DNA of 64,000 bases. Origin: an uncultured Clostridia bacterium (GTDB lineage: Bacteria; Bacillota; Clostridia; Oscillospirales; CAG-272). Below the pieces are notes generated by a model. That model did not search any database and had not been told where the DNA came from. It was given only the letters and a program-made list of their open reading frames with translations. This document shows, piece by piece, positions 52,201 through 60,225 of the stretch (position 1 is its first letter; each line of letters begins with the position of its first letter). The stretch covers positions 62,001-126,000 of the forward strand of contig CANQMS010000001.1 in assembly GCA_947624995.1 (NCBI GenBank), in the 5' to 3' direction. The position numbers and the translations under genes are program-made.

Positions 52201-52676
52201 ACGAAATTCTGAATCTTATAGAAAACGACGCGAGGCTCACGAGCGAGCAGATCGCCGTCATGCTCGGCAAAGAGACGGGCGATGTCCGGGACATGATAGA
52301 AAAATGCGAAAAAGACGGCGTCATCCTCGGCTACCGCGCCGTCATCGACTGGGACAAGACCGACCGCGAATACGCGACGGCGTTCATCGAGGTCAAGATC
52401 ACTCCCCAGCGTGACCGCGGGTTTGACAGGATCGCCGAGCGCATATACCGCTACCCCGAGGTAAAAAGCCTCTATCTCATGTCGGGGAGCTATGACCTTG
52501 CGTGCATAATCGAAGGGCGCACGATGAAAGAGGTCGCGTATTTCGTTGCGCAGAAGCTCGCCCCGCTCGAGGATATCGTCTCGACCGCGACTCATTTCGT
52601 TCTCCGCAAATATAAGTCGGACGGGATCGTTTTCGGCGCCGTCGAAGAAGACATGAGGGGGAATGACTTCATATGA
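52197..52676 (+). CDS. Lrp/AsnC-family transcriptional regulator
   Basis: The protein has 159 aa. An N-terminal helix-turn-helix (NLIENDARLTSEQIAVML, residues 6-23, then VRDMIEKCEKDGVILGYRAVID) precedes a ligand-binding RAM domain (AFIEVKITPQRDRGFDRIAERIYRYPEVKSLYLMSGSYDLACIIEG). It starts inside the MutS-like stop and overlaps the aminotransferase by ATGA. In other Firmicutes Lrp-type genes often sit before an aminotransferase and control it in response to amino acids, which fits here. Confidence 0.95.
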   Translation: MNEILNLIENDARLTSEQIAVMLGKETGDVRDMIEKCEKDGVILGYRAVIDWDKTDREYATAFIEVKITPQRDRGFDRIAERIYRYPEVKSLYLMSGSYDLACIIEGRTMKEVAYFVAQKLAPLEDIVSTATHFVLRKYKSDGIVFGAVEEDMRGNDFI

Positions 52677-53839
52677 AGCCTTACCGGGATCTTTTGTCTC
52701 ATACCGTAAGCGCGCTTGAGCCGTCCGGGATCAGAAAGTACTTCGACCTGCTCGATTCCATGGAGGACGTCATATCTCTGACCGTCGGTCAGCCCGACTT
52801 TATAACGCCGTGGCACATCCGCGTTGCCGGGATAGAGAGCCTCGAAGCAGGCAGAACATATTACACATCGAACAGCGGGCTTCTCTCGCTGCGTGAATCC
52901 ATATCGAATTATCTCCACCGCCGATTCGGGCTCTCATACGATCCGAAATCCGAGATCACCGTCACCGTCGGCGGGAGCGAGGCGATCGACGCCGCTGTGC
53001 GCGCGATCACCGACCCGGGTGACGAAATAATAATCCCAGTTCCCTGCTTTGTGTGCTATGAACCGATAGTACGAATGGCGGGCGGGACGCCCGTGCTCGT
53101 CGAAACGACTGCAAAGGATTCTTTCAAGCTGACGGCGGAGGCGCTGCGCGCTGCGATAACAGATAAAACAAAACTTCTGATACTGCCCTTCCCGAACAAC
53201 CCGACCGGCGCGATCCTCGACCGCTCCGACCTCGAGTCGATCGCCGAGGTGCTCCGCGGCACTGACATCCTCGTGCTCTCCGATGAGATCTATGCCGAGC
53301 TGACGTACGGGAAGCGGCACGTCTCGATAGCCTCGGTCGAGGGGATGCGCGAGCGCACCGTCATCGCCTCCGGCTTTTCGAAATCATACGCTATGACGGG
53401 GTGGCGCCTCGGCTACGTATGCGCACCGACGGAGATATCGCGGGAGATCTTCAAGGTCCATCAGTACGCGATAATGTGCGCGCCGACGACCTCGCAGTAC
53501 GCGGCGATCGAGGCGCTCGACGCCGGCGACGGAGACATCGAGATGATGCGGTCCGAATACGACAGGCGCCGCCGCTATATCGTCGACGGGCTGAATTCCA
53601 TTGGGCTCCGCTGCTTTTCGCCGGAGGGCGCATTCTACGTCTGGCCGTATATCGGCGGCGCAGGCATGGGCTGCGAAAAATTTTGCGAGCGGCTCCTTTA
53701 CGAGGCGGGCGTCGCCATCGTCCCGGGGACCGCGTTCGGCGCGTGCGGCGAGGGCTACGCGCGCATCTCGTACGCGTATTCCGTCGCTCACATCGACAAA
53801 GCGCTGAAAAAGATAAAGGGGTTCACGGAATCGCTATGA
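52673..53839 (+). CDS. PLP-dependent aminotransferase, class I/II (aspartate/aromatic type)
   Basis: The protein has 388 aa. SLTVGQPDFITPWHIR near residue 40, YTSNSGLLSLRESI, VGGSEAIDAAVRAI, PFPNNPTGAI, LSDEIYAELTY and ASGFSKSYAMTGWRLGY (with the PLP Lys) identify a subgroup I aminotransferase similar to PatA/AspC. The amino donor cannot be fixed from sequence. It is embedded in an ATGA-linked series: Lrp regulator before, TIM-barrel isomerase after. Confidence 0.94.
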   Translation: MKPYRDLLSHTVSALEPSGIRKYFDLLDSMEDVISLTVGQPDFITPWHIRVAGIESLEAGRTYYTSNSGLLSLRESISNYLHRRFGLSYDPKSEITVTVGGSEAIDAAVRAITDPGDEIIIPVPCFVCYEPIVRMAGGTPVLVETTAKDSFKLTAEALRAAITDKTKLLILPFPNNPTGAILDRSDLESIAEVLRGTDILVLSDEIYAELTYGKRHVSIASVEGMRERTVIASGFSKSYAMTGWRLGYVCAPTEISREIFKVHQYAIMCAPTTSQYAAIEALDAGDGDIEMMRSEYDRRRRYIVDGLNSIGLRCFSPEGAFYVWPYIGGAGMGCEKFCERLLYEAGVAIVPGTAFGACGEGYARISYAYSVAHIDKALKKIKGFTESL

Positions 53840-54672
53840 TCGGTCACAAAAACGAACTGTACTGCTCTACCGGCACCGTGATCGGGCGCGTGACGGGATT
53901 TGACCACTCTGTCATCGAGCGAGAGCTGCCGCGGATCTGTGCGGAGACGGGAGCAGACGGGATCGAGCACGTCATCACGCCCGCATTTTATGATAATGAC
54001 CGCGAAAAACTCGCGTATATCGCCCGCTCCGGGCTGCGCTGCGCCGTAGTCCACGCGGACAAAAACATCGGGCTCTTCCTCTCGCGCGGGGGTGACGAAA
54101 ACGCGCGTGAGGCAATGCGGCTTTGGCGCGTCAACTGCGAATACGCGCGCGAGCTCGGCTGCCGCCGCGCCGTCCTGCACCTATGGGGCGGAACGGAATC
54201 GGACGGAAATTTTTCATATAACGCCTCCTTCATGGACGAAATACTTTCGACCGCCGAAAAATACGGGATAAAGACACTGATCGAGAACATTCCCTGCGTC
54301 GTCCTCGACCCGCTCTCGCGCTGGCGCGAGCTTGATAAATACGGCTGCGGATTCATATACGACGTGCGCTTCGGTCAGCTCCACGGGCAGAACCCGGAGA
54401 TCCTCTCGTCGGAATACATGATGTCCGGCAGGATATCTCACATGCACATCAGCGACTTCGGCGGAGAGTTCCGCGATTTTTCGATGATACGTCCGATCCT
54501 TCATCCGAACGAGGGAAAGGTCGATTTCCCCGCCCTCTTCCGCGGTCTGCGCCGCGCGGGGTACCGCGGCACATTCACTCTCGAATCCCCTGTCATGTCC
54601 GAGTCCGGTCTCGATCTTGACAAGCTCGTGCGGACGCTCTCTTGGCTGCGCGCCGAGATCGACGCATTATGA
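53836..54672 (+). CDS. TIM-barrel sugar phosphate isomerase/epimerase-like protein
   Basis: The protein has 278 aa and begins at the ATG overlapping the aminotransferase stop (53836-53839); the long open frame upstream is a shadow. The AP endonuclease 2/xylose isomerase-like barrel shows strand-end residues that fit a metal site: TGADGIEHVI (Glu), VVHADKN (His), TLIENIPCV (Glu), FIYDVRFGQLHG (Asp, His), HMHISDFGG (His), FTLESPV (Glu). Substrate unknown. Confidence 0.87.
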   Translation: MIGHKNELYCSTGTVIGRVTGFDHSVIERELPRICAETGADGIEHVITPAFYDNDREKLAYIARSGLRCAVVHADKNIGLFLSRGGDENAREAMRLWRVNCEYARELGCRRAVLHLWGGTESDGNFSYNASFMDEILSTAEKYGIKTLIENIPCVVLDPLSRWRELDKYGCGFIYDVRFGQLHGQNPEILSSEYMMSGRISHMHISDFGGEFRDFSMIRPILHPNEGKVDFPALFRGLRRAGYRGTFTLESPVMSESGLDLDKLVRTLSWLRAEIDAL

Positions 54673-55469
54673 GCGAGACCGTAAAGCTCCAGAAATATAT
54701 CGCCGACTCGGGGCTCATGTCAAGGCGCGCGGCGGAACGCGAGATCGAAGCGGGAAATGTCACCGTCAACGGCGTGACCGCACGCCTCGGCGACAGGGTC
54801 AGCCCGGGAGAGGTCACGGTCGCCGTCGGCGGGCATGACATCGTGAACGCGTGCGGCGAATATATATATATCATGCTGAATAAGCCCGCCGGCGTCGTCA
54901 CGACGATGAAAGACGAAAAGGGCAAAAACAGACGCACGGTCGCCGAGCTCGTTGCGGACGTGCATGTCCGCGTCTATCCCGTCGGCAGGCTTGATATGTT
55001 CTCGGACGGGCTTCTTTTGCTCACGAACGACGGCGGTCTCGCGAACGCGCTCTGCCACCCGTCCGGAAACAAGAAAAAAGTCTACCGCGTCACTCTCCGC
55101 GGCAGTGTGAGCGCAGAAAAGCTCTCCCGCCTCTCCTCTCCCATGACGATAACCGAGGCTGACGGGCGCGAATATACGACGGCTCCGTGCGAGGTCTTCC
55201 TCGTATCGGACGACGGTGAGAGGACCGTTATCGAGATGACGCTGCACGAAGGCAGGAACAGGCAGATTCGCCGCATGTGCGAAAAGCTCGGACTGACGGT
55301 CACGCGCCTGACGCGCATATCGGAGGGCGGCATTTTTCTCGGCGGTCTTGCCCCGGGCAAATGGCGCTATCTCACAAAAGAAGAGATAAAAACGGTGAAA
55401 AATGACAACGGACGAACTGATAAAACGCATAAACGAGCTCTCGGCAAAGAACAGAACGGTCGGTCTTGA
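54669..55469 (+). CDS. Pseudouridine synthase, RsuA/RluB/RluE/RluF family
   Basis: The protein has 266 aa. An S4 RNA-binding domain (KLQKYIADSGLMSRRAAEREI, then GNVTVNG; residues 5-50) precedes the synthase domain with the catalytic Asp in VGRLDMFSDGLLLLTNDG (about residue 105) and the ending EGRNRQIRRMCEKLG. In Firmicutes this size and type is usually RluB, acting on 23S rRNA. It starts in the preceding stop codon (ATGA) and its 3' end overlaps the DUF896 gene by 68 nt in another frame. Confidence 0.94.
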   Translation: MSETVKLQKYIADSGLMSRRAAEREIEAGNVTVNGVTARLGDRVSPGEVTVAVGGHDIVNACGEYIYIMLNKPAGVVTTMKDEKGKNRRTVAELVADVHVRVYPVGRLDMFSDGLLLLTNDGGLANALCHPSGNKKKVYRVTLRGSVSAEKLSRLSSPMTITEADGREYTTAPCEVFLVSDDGERTVIEMTLHEGRNRQIRRMCEKLGLTVTRLTRISEGGIFLGGLAPGKWRYLTKEEIKTVKNDNGRTDKTHKRALGKEQNGRS

Positions 55470-55650
55470 CGCCGAGGAGACAGCCGAGCGCGCGGAGCTG
55501 CGCTCCGAATACATACGCCGCTTCCGCGAGAGCCTGACGGCGGAGCTTGACTCCGTCTACTATATCGGAGACGACGGAAAAGAGCACAAGCTCGAAAAAA
55601 AAGAGACCCGTGCTGGCGGCGCGCAGCGGAGCCGCATCAAAAACGACTGA
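55402..55650 (+). CDS. DUF896 (YnzC-like) protein
   Basis: The protein has 82 aa. DELIKRINELSAKNRTVGLDAEE and ERAELRSEYIRRFRESLTAEL are the two helices of the DUF896 family (Bacillus YnzC, a small helical-hairpin protein of unknown function, under LexA control in Bacillus). The ATG at 55402 lies inside the pseudouridine synthase gene, with GTGAAAA before it. The tail (KKETRAGGAQRSRIKND) is longer than usual. Confidence 0.9.
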   Translation: MTTDELIKRINELSAKNRTVGLDAEETAERAELRSEYIRRFRESLTAELDSVYYIGDDGKEHKLEKKETRAGGAQRSRIKND

Positions 55651-55675
55651 TATTAACGAAAGGACGGAACGATTT

Positions 55676-56872
55676 ATGCCTGAAGATACATTTCCTCCGG
55701 AAAATATTCCTCCGCGCGGTCCCGTGCCGGGACAGCAGCCTCCTTTTGCGGACGGGACGCCGCAGAGACCTCCCGTACAGAACGGACAGCCCCCGAGGCA
55801 GGTGTCTCAGGGGCAGGCGCCCCGGCAGAGACCGGCGGTACAGGGCGTCCCTCCGAGACCGTCCGTAGAGAGACCTCGGATAGAGCCGCAAAGACCTTCA
55901 CCGGCGATGCGTCAACCCGTCCCGGGACGGGACCCCCGCACGGTAAGGACCGCCAAGGCGAAGGCTCCGTCGCCGGCGCGCCCGCCGTATTATCCTTCCT
56001 CTGGAAAGCCCGTCGGAAGCCGCACAAGGCGCAGAAGGCGTCCGACAGCGACGCTCGTTTTTATTGCCGTTATCGTTGTCATACTCATTATAATAATCGT
56101 CACGAGCAACAGCTTCAAAAACTGTGTCGGCGGCGCACAGGGTGACACCGGGACTGCGGCAAATACGGACACCGGCAGCGATCAGATCATGGCACCGCCC
56201 GCCGGAACAGAAGGAACAACGGCACCGGAGACAGATGCTCCCGACCCCGCAAAGCTCGTGAAGATTTTCATCGACCCGGGTCACGGCTTCGGCGACAAGG
56301 GCTCCGGAAGCGAATATCTCACGGGCTACACCGAGTGCGAGGTCACGCTCCTCGTCTCGCAGGAGATCGTCAATATTCTGAAAAATCAGGGGTATGACGC
56401 GTATCTTACGCACAACGGGAAGGACCTTCCGCGCTCGTCCGTTGACGACGGCAACGATCTCTTCTCTGCCCTTGACGAGCGCCCCACATACATAAACGAA
56501 AACGGCGGCGGTCTTGTCATCTCGCTCCACTGCGACTCGAACGAGAGCGAAACCGTGAGCGGAACCCGCATTCACTACTGCGACGACAACAGCTACGGCA
56601 CCGCTTCCGCCGACCTTTCGGAAAAGCTCTTAAACTCCGTCAACGCTTCTCTCGGCAGCGAAAGAGCAATGAAAACGTACCCGCACAGCGGAGAGGACGC
56701 GTACAATATAACACGGCTCGTAAACGCCCCGGCGGCGATGATCGAGATGGGATTCATATCCAATAAGGACGACGCCGCGCTGCTGCTCGACCCCGCGTGG
56801 CGAACGAAGCTGGCGAACGGGATCTCGGACGGGATCATCTCCTTCCTCGAAGGCTACGCGGCAGAGCCGTAA
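55676..56872 (+). CDS. N-acetylmuramoyl-L-alanine amidase (Amidase_3) with proline-rich cytoplasmic tail
   Basis: The protein has 398 aa. AAAGGACGG precedes the ATG at 55676. About 120 N-terminal residues are rich in Pro, Gln and Arg (PPRGPVPGQQPPFADGTP and similar), followed by a basic stop (GSRTRRRRRPTA) and one membrane segment (about residue 125-146). An outer Thr/Ala/Pro linker leads to the Amidase_3 domain from about residue 198: FIDPGHGFGDKGSG (zinc His), GYTECEVTLLVS (Glu), ISLHCDSNES (His) and MIEMGFISNKDD (catalytic Glu). It cuts the amide bond between MurNAc and the stem peptide. Transcription ends at 56876-56928. Confidence 0.93.
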   Translation: MPEDTFPPENIPPRGPVPGQQPPFADGTPQRPPVQNGQPPRQVSQGQAPRQRPAVQGVPPRPSVERPRIEPQRPSPAMRQPVPGRDPRTVRTAKAKAPSPARPPYYPSSGKPVGSRTRRRRRPTATLVFIAVIVVILIIIIVTSNSFKNCVGGAQGDTGTAANTDTGSDQIMAPPAGTEGTTAPETDAPDPAKLVKIFIDPGHGFGDKGSGSEYLTGYTECEVTLLVSQEIVNILKNQGYDAYLTHNGKDLPRSSVDDGNDLFSALDERPTYINENGGGLVISLHCDSNESETVSGTRIHYCDDNSYGTASADLSEKLLNSVNASLGSERAMKTYPHSGEDAYNITRLVNAPAAMIEMGFISNKDDAALLLDPAWRTKLANGISDGIISFLEGYAAEP

Positions 56873-56875
56873 AAT

Positions 56876-56928
56876 TAAAATCATCCCCGCACTGCCTTTC
56901 AGAGGCGCGTGTCGGGGATAATTTTTTA
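56876..56928. terminator. Bidirectional terminator between the amidase and FAD dehydrogenase genes
   Basis: ATCCCCG and CGGGGAT form the base of the stem, with further pairs (CAC/GTG, GCCT/AGGC) inside. TTTTTT follows on the plus strand and an A-rich stretch lies on the left, so the converging minus-strand gene is also stopped. Confidence 0.82.
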
Positions 56929-56962
56929 TATTGTCATATTGTCGTCAGATCCGTCAAGCCTG

Positions 56963-58372
56963 TCATACCGTGCCGTTCTCTTCAATCGCGAGCTTTTTGC
57001 CCATCAGTATGCCCATGACCGACGACATCATGAGCCCGCGCGTCCACCCGGACGAATCACCGAGGCAGTGCAGCCCCGGGACGTTCGTGTTGAAGTCTGC
57101 GTCCATCTTCACGCGGTTCGAATAGAATTTGAGCTCGGGGGAATAAAGCAGCGTCTCGTTCGCTGCAAAGCCGGGGACGACCTTGTCTACCGCAAGGATA
57201 AAGTTTATGATGTTTATCATCGAGCGGTACGGCATCGCCGCCGTTATGTCGCCGGCGACCGCGTCCGGGAGAGTCGGGCGTACGTTCGAGCGCGTCAGCT
57301 CGCGCTGCCATGTGCGCTTTCCGTCGAGAATATCGCCAAAGCGCTGTACGAGGATATGCCCCGCGCCGAGCATGTTGGTGAGCTCCCCGACCTTCTGTGC
57401 ATACGCGATCGGCTGGTTGAAGGGCTCGCTGAAATTGTGCGAGCAAAGAATGGCAAGGTTCGTGTTGTCCGATTTTTTGTCCTTGAACGAGTGACCGTTT
57501 ACGACCGCAAGATCGTTGTCGTAGTTCTCCTGACTCACAAATCCGCCGGGATTCTGGCATAAGATCCGCACCTTATTTTTGAACGGCTTCGGATATCCGA
57601 TGAGCTTTGATTCATAGAGAGCGCGGTTGATCGTCTCCATCACCTCGTTGCGGACCTCGACGCGAACGCCGATGTCGACGGTGCCGGGCTGATGTGCGAT
57701 ATTGTAGCCGGCGCAGATGTGTTCGAGCCAGTCGGCGCCGCGCCTGCCCGTCGCGATTATAGTGCGGGGGGACCTGATCTCGCGGTTCTCGCCGTTCTTC
57801 GAGATAATGATCCCGCAGCACTTCCCGTCCTCGAGCAAAAGATCCGAACACTCCCAGCCGAACACGAGCTCAACGCCGTGATCTGCGAGATAGTGCTCTA
57901 TCGAGAGATAGAGTGCATGGCTGCGCTCCGTCCCGATATGGCGGATCGGACAGTCTACGAGCTTCAGCCCCGCGCCGATCGCGCGCTTGCGGATCTCCTT
58001 GACCTCTTCGGTGTTGTTTATTCCCTCGATTTTTGTGTCCGCGCCGAATTCGAGATATATTCTGTCTGCATAGTTGATCGTCTCCTGCGCGAGCTCGGGT
58101 CCTATCAGATCGGGCAGATCGCCGCCGACCTCATAGGAGAGCGAGAGCTTTCCGTCCGAAAACGCGCCTGCACCCGAAAATCCCGTCGTGATATTGCAGT
58201 ACGGCTTGCAGTTGACGCAGGTCTGCGTTTTGTCCTTTGGGCAGACACGCTCTTCGAGCGGCTTCCCCTTCTCTACGATCGTTATCTTTTTTCTGCTGCC
58301 GCGCCGCAGAAGCTCGAGTGCGGTAAAAATTCCGGCAGGACCGGCGCCTACTATGACCACGTCCGTTTTCAT
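56963..58372 (-). CDS. FAD-dependent dehydrogenase with Cys cluster
   Basis: The protein has 469 aa. AAGGAGATC precedes the ATG at 58372. The Rossmann loop VVIVGAGPAGIFTALELL is at residues 5-22. A four-Cys stretch follows (VCPKDKTQTCVNCKPYC, about residue 45-61), then TGFSGAGAFSDGKLSL, IIATGRRGADWLEHI, and the FAD-closing NVPGLHCLGDSSGWTRGLMMSSVMG. It belongs to the group of 'FAD-dependent dehydrogenases' common in Firmicutes, function uncharacterised. The Cys spacing could hold a metal or redox disulfide, which is inference. Confidence 0.88.
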   Translation of the reverse strand: MKTDVVIVGAGPAGIFTALELLRRGSRKKITIVEKGKPLEERVCPKDKTQTCVNCKPYCNITTGFSGAGAFSDGKLSLSYEVGGDLPDLIGPELAQETINYADRIYLEFGADTKIEGINNTEEVKEIRKRAIGAGLKLVDCPIRHIGTERSHALYLSIEHYLADHGVELVFGWECSDLLLEDGKCCGIIISKNGENREIRSPRTIIATGRRGADWLEHICAGYNIAHQPGTVDIGVRVEVRNEVMETINRALYESKLIGYPKPFKNKVRILCQNPGGFVSQENYDNDLAVVNGHSFKDKKSDNTNLAILCSHNFSEPFNQPIAYAQKVGELTNMLGAGHILVQRFGDILDGKRTWQRELTRSNVRPTLPDAVAGDITAAMPYRSMINIINFILAVDKVVPGFAANETLLYSPELKFYSNRVKMDADFNTNVPGLHCLGDSSGWTRGLMMSSVMGILMGKKLAIEENGTV

Positions 58373-58496
58373 GATAAAAATGATCTCCTTCCACGGCGGC
58401 AAAAACCGCACGGAAATATTTTACCATATTGTGCCGTTTGCGTCAAGTACGCCCACGGTAAGTTCTCATTTACCGCGCCGAAACAGCAATGATGCA

Positions 58497-58525
58497 TTGA
58501 AACGCGCGCTTTGTTATGATATACT
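58497..58525 (+). promoter_or_regulatory. sigma-A promoter of the YbaK-oxidoreductase operon
   Basis: TTGAAA (58497-58502) and TATACT (58520-58525) are separated by 17 nt. The leader to the ATG at 58564 is about 30 nt. Confidence 0.65.
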
Positions 58526-58563
58526 CTTATACGGAACAAAAAAACTGCAAGGGCAAACGGAAT

Positions 58564-59061
58564 ATGACAAAAACAAACGCGCAGCGCCTGCTCGACGCCG
58601 CAAAGATCGGATATGAAACGGTAGAATACGATGTCGACGAGGACGACCTTTCGGGCACACACGCCGCGGAGGTGAGCGGGATCGACCCCGACAGGATGTT
58701 TAAAACGCTCGTCACGAAAAACGAGCGCGGAGAGTATCTCGTGTTCTGCATCCCCGTGGCGCTCGAGCTCGACCTGAAAAAATGCGCCGCGGCGGCGGGA
58801 TGCAAGAGCGCCTCTATGATACACGTCCGCGACCTTTTGCCGGTGACGGGATATATCCGCGGCGGCTGCTCCCCCGTCGGTATGAAAAAGAAATTTCCCA
58901 CCTTCATAGACGAAACGGCGGAGCTTTACGACGAAATATACGTCAGCGCCGGTATGCGGGGGTTACAGATGAAGGTAGGAACAAAGGATCTCTTCTCTTT
59001 CACGGGCGCGCGCACCGCAGACCTGACAGCAGCACCGCACAGAGGAGAAACGAAATGCTGA
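58564..59061 (+). CDS. Aminoacyl-tRNA deacylase, YbaK/EbsC family (Cys-tRNA(Pro) deacylase)
   Basis: The protein has 165 aa. The ATG at 58564 (MTKTNAQRLLDAAKIGYETVEYDV) matches the normal family start; the frame upstream includes the promoter. The motif DPDRMFKTLVTKNERGEYLVFCIPV holds the catalytic Lys, followed by VTGYIRGGCSPVGMKKKFPTFID and ISAGMRGLQ-like VSAGMRGLQMKV. The family removes Cys or Ala wrongly loaded on tRNA-Pro. It overlaps the next gene by 7 nt. Confidence 0.94.
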   Translation: MTKTNAQRLLDAAKIGYETVEYDVDEDDLSGTHAAEVSGIDPDRMFKTLVTKNERGEYLVFCIPVALELDLKKCAAAAGCKSASMIHVRDLLPVTGYIRGGCSPVGMKKKFPTFIDETAELYDEIYVSAGMRGLQMKVGTKDLFSFTGARTADLTAAPHRGETKC

Positions 59062-60203
59062 AAGTAGCCGTAATCGGCACCGGCAACATCTCGCCGGCGC
59101 ATATAGAGGGATATCAAAGATTCCCCGACAAGTGCAAAATTACAGCGCTCTGCGACATTTATCCCGAAAAAGCCGAAGAAAAAAAGGCAAGATACGGGCT
59201 TACCGACGCGAAGGTATACAGTTCCTACAGCGACATGCTCGATCTTGACATTGATCTTGTAAGCTTATGTCTGCCTCCGTTCGTTCACTGCGAGGCGGCG
59301 GTCGATTTCCTGCTCGCCGGCAAAAATGTGGTCGTCGAAAAGCCGATGGCGCCGTCTCTCGCGGAATGCGACCGCATGCTCGAGGCGGAGAGGCAGAGCG
59401 GAAAGACGCTTTCTGTGATCGCGCAGAACAGATTTACCGACCCGTACATGAAACTGAAGACCGTCCTCGATTCGGGTCTGATCGGGCGGGTCCTGCACCT
59501 CGGGATAGATTCGTTTTGGTGGCGCGGTCACTTCTATTACGACCTGTGGTGGCGCGGTGCATGGGCGACGGAGGGCGGCGGCTGCACGCTGAATCACGCC
59601 GTTCATCACATAGACATGCTCGGATGGCTCCTCGGTACGCCGGAAAAGGTCACCGCCGTGCTCTCGAACGCGGCTCACGACAACGCCGAGGTCGAGGACA
59701 TATCCGTCGCCGCGATGCAGTACCCGGGAGGGACGCTCGCGCAGGTGACGAGCTCCGTTATTCATCACGGCGAGGAGCAGGCGGTCGTGATACAGGGCGA
59801 GCGGGCGCGAATTTCGGCTCCGTGGCGCGTTTACGCCTCTCTTTCGCGCGAAAACGGGTTCCCGATCAGAAACGAACAGCTCGAAAATGAGCTGTGTGCG
59901 CTATACGACTCTATCCCGCCGCTCAAGTATACGGGACACACGGCGGAGCTGTGCGACGTGATGGACGCCATACTGTCGGGTTCCCGTCCTTTCATAGATG
60001 GGCACAGCGGAAGGCGCACGGTCGAGATCATCACGGCGATATACAAGTCCGGGTTTGAAGAGCGGACCGTTTCCCTTCCGATCGGCAAAGACGACCCCTT
60101 CTATACTGCCGACGGCATGCTGAAAAACGTGCGCCGCTTCCACGAAAAGAAAACATCCATCGAAAACTTTGCCGACGGTGAGATCACCGTCGGCGGCAGA
60201 TAA
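59055..60203 (+). CDS. Gfo/Idh/MocA-family oxidoreductase (first of two)
   Basis: The protein has 382 aa. GAGGAG lies eight bases before the ATG, inside the ybaK end. The NAD(P) loop VAVIGTGNISPAHIEGY is at the N-terminus, VVEKPMAPSLAE (EKP, about residue 95) is the conserved cofactor/catalytic Lys motif, and GGGCTLNHAVHHIDMLGWLLG holds the catalytic His pair. Such enzymes oxidise or reduce sugars, inositols or related carbonyls. A sugar role fits the following paralogue and the downstream amylase, but the substrate is unknown. Confidence 0.92.
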   Translation: MLKVAVIGTGNISPAHIEGYQRFPDKCKITALCDIYPEKAEEKKARYGLTDAKVYSSYSDMLDLDIDLVSLCLPPFVHCEAAVDFLLAGKNVVVEKPMAPSLAECDRMLEAERQSGKTLSVIAQNRFTDPYMKLKTVLDSGLIGRVLHLGIDSFWWRGHFYYDLWWRGAWATEGGGCTLNHAVHHIDMLGWLLGTPEKVTAVLSNAAHDNAEVEDISVAAMQYPGGTLAQVTSSVIHHGEEQAVVIQGERARISAPWRVYASLSRENGFPIRNEQLENELCALYDSIPPLKYTGHTAELCDVMDAILSGSRPFIDGHSGRRTVEIITAIYKSGFEERTVSLPIGKDDPFYTADGMLKNVRRFHEKKTSIENFADGEITVGGR

Positions 60204-60225
60204 AGCGACTGGAAATGAGGTAAAT

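Noticed and set aside
53401..53835. N-terminal extension of the TIM-barrel isomerase frame
   Set aside because: It overlaps the aminotransferase coding sequence in another frame and is Arg-rich shadow sequence; the ATGA overlap at 53836 gives a natural start.
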